Of a stretch of DNA of 64,000 nucleotides, positions 24,041 through 33,589 are shown piece by piece; positions within the stretch are counted from its first letter, which is position 1, and every line of letters starts with the position of its first letter. A program made the position numbers and the translations under genes. Below the pieces are notes generated by a model, which worked only from the letters and a program-made list of their open reading frames with translations, did no database searches and was not told the DNA's origin. Origin of the DNA: Strigops habroptila (Eukaryota; Chordata; Aves; Psittaciformes; Psittacidae); NCBI RefSeq assembly GCF_004027225.2, contig NC_044277.2:90532283-90596282 (forward strand), in the 5' to 3' direction.

Positions 24041-25230
24041 ACACAAAGAAGATGAGAATATAAACTGTGAAAAACCTATAGCAAGGAACCATTTCAGAAC
24101 TAGCATCTCTTGAGTAGGAACAGCTTGTCATGTAATGGTCTTGTCCCAACGGGCCCACACCACTCTCTTGGTTATGCTTGATCCCATGGCAGAACAATCC
24201 ATTCAAGAGTGAGCCTATGCCTGTGATAGAACCTACACTTCACAAGGGTTTGAGTTTTACCACTTTAGAGAGGCCCCATGGCAAATGACACGCTTTGGGA
24301 GAAGGCTGATGATACACTTTCAGCGGGCAGGTGTTTCTGGTGTACCTGGGTGCCCAGCTAAGTTCCTTTTGAGAAAACTGCTTTCACACTGTTGCGTTTC
24401 TCTTGTGATTGCTATGTGCTTGGGTTTCTAGAGCTTTGAGCAGGTATCTTTCATTACCCTAGGTATAAATAAATGAATAATATCATATGATGATGATAGG
24501 AGGGCAGGTCCAAAGTAGGAAGACAGGCATAAATGGGAGGTCTCCTGTGGAAAAAGTGGGCAGGGTGAAAGAGACATGATATGACATTTTAGCCAATACG
24601 GGAACAATTATTGCCTTTAGTTGAAAGGCCTCTGCTGAAGGGTAAAGAGAGAACATCAGGATCTGGAAAATCTCTGAAGGAAAGATTACTGCCTGTGTGC
24701 AGTAATAAGTCAAAGCGATGCCAGACTAGTTATGAGGTGGTCTGCACAAGCAGAAATAACTCTGATTTAAAGTCATATCCTACCTCAGGTCTCCTGTCAC
24801 TTTTCCCAGAACATTTTTTTTAAAAAACTATGGAGTTTCAGGGTTCTTTGGACGTATCCCTATGACCTTTCAGAAGAAACAGGAAAAATATCCCCTCACC
24901 TTGTAATCAGATAGAAGGTAAATGTTTACCATGCTCAACTAGGTTGTTGGTCAAAGCCTTGCAGGCTGAGAACTTCTTACCCTCTGGACAATTCACTGTC
25001 ATGAATTCACTGCAGTCCATCTCTGTCTGAGGATTTTCCAATTGACCATGACTATGGGCCAAATCTAAAGAGATGTAGCAATTGCTTCATATCATAGTTA
25101 TCATAGTTAAATTTTTGTTTGATGTTTATGCACCGTTCAAAGTTGCTATCCCTGTGCTGCAGGTGACTTGCAGTTTTGTGGCATGCAATATCTTCTGAAA
25201 ACAAAGAAATACAGCTCTGTTCTGTGTAGA
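24041..25230. other. Non-coding spacer between CR1 elements
   Basis: AT-rich sequence with no supported feature; short overlapping frames only. Confidence 0.5.
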
Positions 25231-25252
25231 AGATGCCTGTATATCAGTAATA

Positions 25253-25312
25253 CAGATTACTGTATTTCTCTGTATTCTGTTTTATTCTGTATTCTGTATT
25301 ACTGTATTCTCC
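25253..25312. repeat. Imperfect TGTATTC-type tandem repeat next to a CR1
   Basis: Several copies of CTGTATT / CTGTATTCTG with one- to two-base slips lie immediately upstream of the CR1 body. They could be a local expansion at the 5' truncation point, or a remnant of an earlier CR1 tail, since the unit resembles the CR1 terminal octamer (ATTCTGTG). Confidence 0.65.
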
Positions 25313-25315
25313 CCC

Positions 25316-25869
25316 TCTGCTTTGCTCTCATGAGACCCCACCTGGAGTACTGCATCCAGCTCTGGGGCCCCCAGCTCAAAAGGGACATGGAGCTGCTTGA
25401 GTGAGTCAGAGGAGGCCATGAAGATGATCAGAGGGCTGGAGCATCTCTTATGAAGACAGGCTAGCTAAGGGAGTTCAGGTTGTTCACCCTGGAGAAGAGA
25501 AGGCTCTGGGAAGACCTTGGAGCTGCCTTCCAGTACCTAAATGAGGCCTACAGGATAGCTGGGGAGGGACATTTTACAAGGGCATATAGTGACAGGACAA
25601 GGGGGAATGGCTTTAAGCTGAAAGAGGGTAGATTTAGGCTAGATATTAAGAAGAAATTCTTCACTGTGAGGGTGGTGAGGTGCTGGCACAGGCTGTCCAG
25701 GGAAGTTGTGGCTGCCCCATCCCTGGCGGTGTTCAAGGCCAGGTTAGATGAGGCTTATGAGCAACCTGGTCTAGTGGAAGGTGTCCCTGCCTGTGGCAGG
25801 GGGGTTGGAACTAGATGAGCTTTAATGTCCCTTCCAGCCTAAACCATTCTGTGATTCTATTATTCTGTT
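25316..25869 (+). mobile_element. 5'-truncated CR1 LINE with readable ORF2 tail
   Basis: It opens with the end of the reverse transcriptase region ([20 protein letters not shown], about 25330-25395), followed by frame breaks (MKMIRGLEHLL is readable at 25417-25451). It then has a long readable C-terminal tail at 25480-25818 containing SDRTRGNGFKLKEGRFRLDI then [22 protein letters not shown] and the GLVEGVP end. Three octamer-like units (ATTCTGTG, ATTCTATT, ATTCTGTT) at 25846-25869 form the CR1 3' end. CR1 is the main non-LTR retrotransposon of birds and copies are usually 5'-truncated, as here. Frameshifts and truncation make it immobile. It is younger than the 23 kb copies. Confidence 0.95.
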
Positions 25870-27930
25870 TCTGGTTAATACTGTATTAGTTATTAGTTTT
25901 CTTTGTGACAGTATAGTGAAAATATGGACACAAAATAACTCTGGTCTTGGACATAAAGCAACTTGCACTTATCTCTGTCTTGAAAACAAGGCAGGAGCCC
26001 AGATTTACCACTATTGGCTGAATTTGGTAAACTTTAGATCTGAATTTGCATTAGAGCTTTGGGGCTAAGGCCTATGTGTATTGCATTTTGTGAAGAGGTA
26101 GAAACAGTGAGAGTAGAAAATAGCTGTTAATTGTATGTTGCACTTTTTCTCAACAAAAGATAAAGACTTTTAGCATGTGAACAAAACATTCAGGCTTGGC
26201 AGCAAGATTGAGCATAGTGGCTCTGAAGGTCTGGTAGGTCAATGATCCATGAGGTAGGAAGGATTTGTTCAATAGACCAGAACAGCTGAGTTGGGGCCAT
26301 TAAAGGACTTAGGAGTCAAAAATCCATGTTTTCAAGTCCTGGGTCAGTTCAAACAGGTACATGACCCATTCTAAGCCCATTCCCCTCTTCCCCTAAAAAC
26401 TTATTGCACGTACCAAACCATGTATAGCATTGATCAGAGAGACTATAACAGGCTTTAGAAACTACACTGCCTTATATACAGGGGTAAGACTCCTTAAGAA
26501 TGGTCAGGAGTTATTTCCCAACCCTACGTGTTTACATGATAGATGCTAATCTAATCTGTCTAGACCATAACGCCCTTAATGGACAGAAAAAAACCTGGCA
26601 AGAGAACTTCCAGATAAGTCTCTGCACCAGGTATGATTTAAAGGTACAACACGTGTCTCTTACAGGGGCTTGTGACCTCTGACTGCTCCATGCTAGCAGC
26701 TGAGAGCCCTTTCCCAGAAAGTAGCTGGTGAATTCTTCTTAGGTCCGCACCATCACTTTGGCTGAATGTTAATCCTCATTAACAGCGCTGCCTTGACACC
26801 TTCCCCTCTGTGCCCTGCTGCTGTACTTTGACCCCAAGATGAAGTAATCGCTTCTAGGAATAAGATGGCAGTTTAGTTTCCATTTGTGCTTGGCCCTTCT
26901 GTTCACACCAGCCATAGGGGTGACTGCAGTGTCAGAGGAGATATGTGGAGACCAGGATGTGAATGGAGACCTCAGACAGCTTAAGACCACAGGCCATAAA
27001 TCACATAACCGGTCATAAAAGTTATTACCTGAGAGGCACCTAGACCAGTTAAGCACTCCTAGAGAAGGCCTTAGCACTTTTATTTTCCACTGGTCACTAC
27101 TTGGAACAGCTTACAGGGCTAACTGTGGCTGTGGTCCATCCTGGTGCGGTCATCCTGGTCTTCCTTCCAGATCAGTGACCTGTAACCAACTGGCAACTTA
27201 CTCAGAAGACCAAATCAGTCTTGATTTTAAGACTTCAGAGGAATAATCAGTTTTCTTAAACCCCTGATGAATTGCTTTCCCTGTTTAAAAAAAGCAACAA
27301 CAACAAAAGCATCTTATTTCAGATCTCCATCTAAGGACCCATTGTTATTTTAAAGCTATTGAAGCTATTGTTATTTAAAGAGGAACTTGACTGCTTCTTT
27401 TAAAAAATCAAGACAATGATAAGGTAAACATTTTTTTTTACCTAAATATCCCACTACCTGTATGATAAGGCATGACAAATAATGATTTGTTCAGTGACCC
27501 TACAACCCATATCTAGCCACAGTGTGGTAAAATAAAGAAATGAATGTCAGCCTTTCCTTTGAATCCACTTGCAAAGGACCTCAGCATTTTAGACTATAAG
27601 ATTTTTCAATTTGAGTCACAGTGTAGTACTACATGCTTGCTTACTCTTCATGAATGCTTTCCTCTCATTTCACTAAATGTTAATTTGCATGAGATACTTG
27701 TGGCTTTAAAGAGACAGCACTGGCTCTCTGTGTCTACCAATCTAATTTCCTTCCATCTGAAAACAATCACGGAGTTCTGGAGAACATCATCAACATGCCT
27801 ATTCTGACAGGAGATACACTCATTTCTAAGTGAATACACAAAATACAAAGACATTAGTCATATTTTATTATGTTCACACAAGTGGCACTTCAAGTTAAAG
27901 AATACATTCCAAATATATTATTGCTCAGAT
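25870..27930. other. Non-coding stretch, nothing recognised
   Basis: No gene, transposon or CpG cluster that I can support. A minus-strand 102-codon frame at 26769-27077 resembles nothing known. Confidence 0.5.
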
Positions 27931-27939
27931 CGTGTACAT

Positions 27940-28110
27940 TTTTAACTTCCCTGAGGAAAGCATACCTTAATTAGCCGGCTGTAATCCAAATTACAGTTTG
28001 TCATTTGTTAAAGCTGTTAAAATACCTTAAATCATCTGCATATGGCTTAAATATTAAGGAAAATAACTGCAATAGCAAAAATTATCTGAATGTGAGAGGA
28101 CTATAAATAG
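27940..28110. promoter_or_regulatory. Possible conserved non-coding element with homeodomain-type palindrome
   Basis: An AT-rich block carries several TAATTA/ATTA cores and a perfect inverted repeat CTGTAAT-CCAA-ATTACAG at 27979-27996. The palindrome contains TAATCC and ATTA, both homeodomain core sites. Slightly upstream is CTTAATTAG. The texture (AT-rich, motif-dense, no simple repeat) is that of a vertebrate developmental enhancer. Motifs are seen; conservation and function are inferred and untested. Confidence 0.25.
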
Positions 28111-31100
28111 ATAGGAGGTGGATTGGACAGTCAGCAGATTCTGAATTGGAATAAAAATATCTTACTTAAGCCAAAAACATGGCAACCAATATTTTCTGTT
28201 ATAAAAATATTTGAGATGAATTTAGTTTTTATGAAAACTGTCTGAAACTGAAATGAATAGCAGAAGTTCTCTGTTTATTTACAAGCCAGTGTTAATATGT
28301 GAAGTGTAAAGTAAGGCACCTTACAAGCAATGATGACAAACCTTTGATTATATTAAAAAATCCTTTTTGCCAGGGATAAGACTGACTGTATTTTCATGCT
28401 CTCTTGGAGTAACCTCCACCTTGATAATGCTTGTCAGTTGAGCAAATTGTATGACAGGTCTGTGAAGTGGATTACTACTGTCCACTAGAGGCTGTAATGA
28501 GATCAACAATGTCATTTTAAGACAAATTGAAGACTTAGACTGTAATGATCAATAATTGTGAAATTACTTTTCACACTCAATACACTGTCAGTCCCTGGAT
28601 TTCCCTGAATGTGAATGTTTAAAAAAATATAAAAATCCAACTTCTTATGTCTCCTATTCCCCTGTTTTTCCTAGATACTATTAATTGTATAAAACATGCA
28701 GTATAGATGACACATTACAACTAGTGGATTGAAGACAGGTTCTTTTAGACAGTGTGCATCTTACATGTCAAATTGATTAAAATCTTTTGGTCAAGACTGT
28801 ATTCAGCTGGGAGTCGTATCCGTTTCAGCACATCACCAGCAGTAAATAAAACTGCTTGAGTCAATTGTGGGTTCTTGTGTCCCACTCACCACTCTGGTGT
28901 CAGAGCCCCTGTCTGTACTGCGCTCAACCAGCTGACTAGCATCTGTTGTGTATCTCTGCTCTTTTTGTCTCCCCAGAGGCAGGAAGGTCTGCAGTGGAAG
29001 AGTTTTGTTTTGGAATTTTGCTGCTACTTTCGTGTACGCACCCCTTGCTATATGCCCTCCTCAAAGGGTGCAAGGTGATGGGTATTAGGATGGCTCTTAG
29101 CTTCTCTGAGAGTGCACTGCAGCCCTTGAGCAGGACCTGACTGCTTCAGTGCCAAGTTGCTTCTCTATTCCTGTTGTCTGAACTGTCCTGGTGGCAGATA
29201 AAATCACATCTACTTTCCACAGCAAATTACTTTCTCTTCTGACTTAGTTATGCACTTCTGGGTCAATAGGCTGCACTGCCTTAATAGATGCTGAAGGACC
29301 TCTGTCCCTGCCATTCAGCAAAGGTCATGTTCACGTGCTGTTTCCCATCCCCTCTGCCTTCACTAGCACCTCCATATTTTGTGGTATTCTTTGTGGAGAG
29401 AATATATTGAGCCCCAGTGTAGGCCCTCAGCAGGGGAGCTGCAGAGGCACAAGGATGTCTTGTGACATGGTAGCACATCCTGTGTGTCAGGCAATGTCCA
29501 TGGAGGCATAGTCCCCTCAGCTCTTGTCTGTTAATGCAACCAATATATATATAGTCAAAACAGAGGTAAGGAATGGCTTATGGACCTGCCGTAGCTGGCG
29601 GCAGTTGTGGCATTTCCCAGAGCCATGGATTAAGGCCTCAAGCTGGTTCAGGAAAACAGTATTTCTTTGACTTACAATGGACTTATATTTTAGGGGTCTC
29701 TTTTCAACTCCGAAGTGGAAGCATAAACAAAGAGCTTTTACAAAGCTTTTACAAAGCCCAGAGCCTGGAGTGTGGCAAAAAAATGCATGTCCTGTGGCAA
29801 AGACCATAGCCACAGCGTGGAGGAATACACAAGTCTCTTACATGAGCCTGCTGTAGAAGGGAAAGTTGCCCAAAGCTTGCTTCGGCATGAATGTGGCTTC
29901 TCTTTCTCTGCGTGTGCCACACCTCTTGGCAAGGTGAACGTTTGAGAAGGAAAGATTCCTTTCTCCTGAGGTAACACTCTGTACAACTGGAATAAAAAAG
30001 GTGGCAGACAAGAGAATGCTGTGTACTCAGAATTGAACCCTGATGATGGGGTTGCAGCTTGTCCCGGGCTTTCACTTGATTTTCAGTAATCTCCAGTCTT
30101 TGTCTCTCTCCCTTCGTTTCTTTTACTAAATCAATGAACCTTGCATTAGCTAGGTGAAGATAATTTTGCTGTCTGCTTTGCTGCTGTAGGTTCACTGTCT
30201 CATAGTGCTGAGTGGCACATTTGTCCAGACATCTTGGCCTGTTGCTGCTTCTGTCCCCAGACCACTCCTAGAATGGCAAATGATGTTGGATTTCATAGTG
30301 CACCAGAACTAAAGATGCAGAAGGGGCTGTAGTAAAAGAGGCTTATGTTTCATAGAGCTAGTCTATATTACAGTATCAACTCTAAATCAAGAGCACTGCA
30401 GCGTACAATGTTATTATTACGTTCTTTAGCAATTACGGTGAACCAGTACAGTCATTTATAGAAGGGACTACTTTGCTGATCTGCATAATGACAGGCCGAG
30501 TCCTAGGGTACTTTGCATCTACACTCTAATGCTAGACTTAATGCTAATGGACACACAGGAGATATACCTGCACTAGAAACCCGGTACCTTGGAGCTTACT
30601 CTTGTGGCTAATTAGTACAAGCTGCAACAAACAGCCTGGTCTGGACAGCCACGTTACAGGGAGCGCACATCTGAGGTCTTTCTGAGGCCTGTGACCCCAC
30701 AGCATCCAGCTCCACAGAGCTGGTACATAATGGTGTTTGGTATTTATGCAACATTTTTTGCAAAGTCCTTGGGGTCGGGATAGGCTTTCTCTGTGCTGCA
30801 CCTCTCTTCCTGATGTCAAAGCAGAGGATGAATGGCTCTTCATGGACCACTGTCAGGTTGTATGCAAGCATAGTAGTCCACTATCATTTTGGCTATATTC
30901 CAACAATTCATTGCTTCCATAATTTGTTTTATTTCTGTTTCTCTAAATTGTACCTGGCTTGGTAATTTGATGTTTTGTCTTTTCTTCTAAGACTTGAAGA
31001 CCAGACTGAGCCAGTCCAGAAGGAGGATATTTTCTCAGGTCTCCAGTTTACATCCATGCTTGTTATTTGCCCACCACTGCAGTTTATGGCACTGCAGGAA

Positions 31101-31690
31101 CCTGTGTTGAGAGGAGTAAGAGAGTAACAGGCTGATGCTGGAGCGCCAGGGAAGCGGCGTAAGTTGCCTCAGTTGGGGGGTAATTTGTGAGAGGCTCACA
31201 GTGGCCTGCATACAGCTGGGAGAGATGCGAGGGGATCTTTGATGAAATGCATGCTAAAGAATCCAGAGGGAGTTAGTACCCAAACATGCGTGGTTCAGCC
31301 CTGCCTGTCTTGTAGTTCAGTGACGGTATGAGTCAGAGCCTCTTTGGACTGAATGAAGTGGAAGGTACTTTCTACAAAGCAACTCAAGCATATGCCAAGG
31401 ATCCGGATAAATAAAACTAATTCAGAAAAAGGGAGTGGGATGCAGGCTCTTGCTCTAAATCACTTCACAGTTCTCTACAGTGAAATGCAATATGGCATCT
31501 TAAATAAAATCACCCTCTTCTGACTCTTGCAGAGGCTGCTTCAGAGCATTCCCTGGCTTCCAGCACAGTTTTATTTCCTCCCTTAGAGAGACAGACCAGC
31601 CTTGACTGAGCAACTGATTTTCACGCATCCTTTAAACCCGCTTTCCCTGCCATTTCTGAAGGACAGCACGCTTCGCTAGCTGTCTCTCTC
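28111..31690. other. Non-coding stretch upstream of the CpG island
   Basis: No supported gene. A minus-strand 148-codon frame (29749-30195) is near what chance gives and matches no family. An 11-base tandem duplication (AGCTTTTACAA) lies at 29733-29754. If the gene starts at the island, this is its distal upstream region. Confidence 0.5.
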
Positions 31691-31761
31691 TCCCCCCTCA
31701 CCCCCCTCCTCAAACAATATAGGTTGGGGTTGGGTTTATTTTTTTTTTTTCCCTTCCTCAG

Positions 31762-31914
31762 CTCATTTCTTTCCGCCTGCAAAGTGCTTTGAGATCCCCG
31801 CGACGGAGCCTGCCACAGGAGCGGGGACTTCTCTGGAGCAGTGGCGTGCGCCGGGATTAATCCCGCCGTGGCGAGCCAGCCTGGCCTTGGAAGTGTTACG
31901 AGGAGAAGGAGGAG
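31762..31914 (+). other. Candidate 5' untranslated exon A of the CpG-island gene
   Basis: The right end is a near-ideal splice donor, GGAG|GTAAGTG, with GT at 31915-31916. On the left, a T/C tract at 31739-31758 ends in CAG at 31759-31761, so 31762 could be a splice acceptor boundary; equally, transcription may start inside the segment and make this exon 1, which its place on the island edge favours. The sequence has no long plus-strand reading frame beginning with ATG, so it would be 5' UTR. The start is uncertain; the donor is the solid part. Confidence 0.45.
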
Positions 31915-32075
31915 GTAAGTGTCGAGGCGAGGCGACCCGGGCCCGCTGCCGCCGTTCCCCCGGGCAGCGTGCGGCGGCGGCCCCGCAAAGGGTTAAGGCC
32001 GCCTTGGCCCGGCGGTGCCGTGCGTATGCAATAATCTGTGTGGCTCTCTTGGCCGCCAGCCAGAGTGTTGCCTTG

Positions 32076-32114
32076 CCTCCTCCTCCTCCTCCCTTCCCCC
32101 CCCCCCCCCTTTTT
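32076..32114. repeat. 39-base pure pyrimidine tract (TCC repeats, then C14 and T5)
   Basis: TCC repeats run into TTC, fourteen C (32096-32109) and five T without a purine. It could serve as the polypyrimidine tract of the acceptor just downstream. Its G-rich complement can form a quadruplex and the C strand an i-motif. Length is probably variable. Confidence 0.85.
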
Positions 32115-32125
32115 GCATGAAGTAG

Positions 32126-32408
32126 GATCCTTGAGCTGTTGCAGAGGCAGCCAACTGCTCCATATTTGGCTTCTATTACCCATTTACATGCTGGAGAGCG
32201 GAGAGGGAGCGAGCGCTGTACCGCAGACATCATTTCTACTACGGTGGTGGAGACATCCCGGACCTGTGTCACTGCAGGGGGAAGGAAAAAAACCAAACAA
32301 ACAAAAAAGCAGACCCAAGCCCCGTGATCAGCTAGGAAGACATTTGTGTGCGAGTCTCTCTTTGACCCCCACCCCCCCCGCCAACCCCACCTCCACTGAC
32401 ACTTTACA
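32126..32408 (+). other. Candidate exon B with leader and possible start codon
   Basis: The left edge follows the pyrimidine tract and an AAGTAG string (AG at 32121-32122 or 32124-32125, giving a start at 32123 or 32126); the right edge is the donor ACA|GTAAGT at 32409. This block is less CpG-extreme than its flanks, as expected for a constrained transcribed sequence inside an island. An ATG at 32188 opens a frame of 73 codons plus two bases that reaches the donor; unspliced, it stops at once because the TAA lies in the donor (CAG TAA). The encoded stretch (starting MLESGEGASAVPQ, with WWRHPG and a Lys-rich middle) is not one I recognise, and it may simply be leader. Intron A-B would be about 211 bases. 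Confidence 0.4.
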
Positions 32409-32520
32409 GTAAGTGGCTTTTTCTTCCTCCTCTGCTTTCTGCCTCCCCCCCACCCGCCTTCCCCCGGCTTCTTCCCTTGTTTAGACTGCAAGCCGCCGGC
32501 GATTTCCAGCTGGAAAAACA

Positions 32521-32539
32521 GGGGGCCGGGGGGGAGGGG
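32521..32539 (+). other. G-quadruplex-prone tract in the island
   Basis: G5-CC-G7-A-G4 offers at least four runs of three or more G with very short loops on the plus strand. It lies about 110 bases downstream of the donor of candidate exon B, so it would be in the first part of intron RNA and non-template DNA, a usual place for R-loop and quadruplex formation at CpG-island promoters. Confidence 0.6.
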
Positions 32540-33148
32540 ACCGCACTGCCCACCCCGCCGCGGGGCTACATCCCGCCTCGCCGCGGCCGCTCCCGGCCCA
32601 CCACGGCCCGGCCCGGAGGCGCCGCAGCCGCGGGCCCAGCCCCGGCCCCGGGAGCGAGGGGGGTGGCGGCCGCGAAATGGCCGAGGGAGGGAGCGGGGAT
32701 GCGGGGACACGGTGCGCCCCGCCGCGGGAGGGAGCGGGGGCCGGGCGGTGGGCCCGAGGCGGCGCCGCGGGCTGAGCCGCTCGTACAGCCCTGCCCGCCG
32801 CTTCTCCCCTCCGGCTTCCTCCTTCCTCACCACCCCACACCGCTTTCGCCCCCCCTCCCCTCGGGCCGGGCGGGGTGTGTGTGGCCGCGGGGACGGTGGA
32901 CATTTTGCTAGGCGCGGCGGCCTCGGGGTGTGTGGGACTGCGGGTGCGGTGTCCGTGCGTGTGCGTGTTGTGTGGCGACACGGGCTGTGTGTGTGTGTGC
33001 GCGGTGCGGGGGGGCCGTGCGGTGCGTGTGCGCCGGGCGGGCCCGGCGGGGCGCAGCGCAGCGCGGGGCCGGGTGCCGGCAGGGCCGGTCGCCGCCGCAC
33101 GGCGTATGTAGTACGGGGCTGGGCGGCTGCCGGAGGGTGAATGAAGCG

Positions 33149-33187
33149 AGGAGGAGGCGGCGGCGGCGGAGGAGGAGGCGGCGCTGG
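33149..33187. repeat. GGA/GGC triplet repeat in the CpG island
   Basis: Interleaved GAG, GGC and GGA triplets. Read on the minus strand this is the poly-proline run near the start of the 487-codon GC-rich frame. CGG-type triplets in promoter islands can vary in length. A short GGT run follows at about 33316-33332. Confidence 0.8.
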
Positions 33188-33589
33188 GGCTGGGATGTGC
33201 CCGGCAGCGGCCCCGCTCCGCTTCACTCAGGGCCCAGGCCGGCTGCAGACGCCACCCGGTACTGGCGGCCGGGGGAGCGGGGCGGGAGGGACGGGACGGG
33301 GCGGCAGGGGCGCGGGGTGGTGGTGGTGGTGGGGCACCGGGAGTCCGGCCGGCGGCGGCTTGAAGTGGCGGCGGGGAGCGGGGCCGGGGCTCCCCCCACT
33401 GCCGCCGCCCCGGGGCTCTGCTCGGCGTCGCCGGCGGCCGCTGCTCTCCTGCTGCTCACCTACCGCCTTCCCCCGCTGCCCCGGGGTTGGCTTGGGCCGG
33501 GCTGGGTGGCTGGGTTGCGGGGGCTTGGGGGTTTCGTGTTTGTTTGGGGTTTTTCTTACCTAAGGCATCGTAATTTACCGGCAGAAAAC

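Larger units (their letters stand above)
31780..33530. promoter_or_regulatory. CpG island promoter
   Basis: CG dinucleotides go from rare to extremely dense at about 31797 and fall off after about 33530. There is no obvious TATA box. GC boxes are present (GGGGCGGG at 33279-33286 is one), and C/EBP- or octamer-like sequence (TATGCAATAAT) lies at 32025-32035. Two good plus-strand splice donors lie at the left side (31915 and 32409). Such islands mark promoters of housekeeping and developmental genes in vertebrates, so this is almost certainly an active start region, reading rightward. The minus strand has a donor-like TTAG|GTAAGA at about 33558, so divergent antisense transcription is also possible. 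The gene itself is not identified. Confidence 0.9.

Noticed and set aside
29749..30195. 148-codon minus-strand open frame
   Set aside because: About one frame of this length is expected by chance in a 64-kb window. No motif, no splice or promoter context.
31763..33226. 487-codon minus-strand open frame, proline- and arginine-rich
   Set aside because: It lies wholly in the CpG island, where stops are rare in every frame, and overlaps several plus-strand frames of 140-220 codons. It is low-complexity with no domain.
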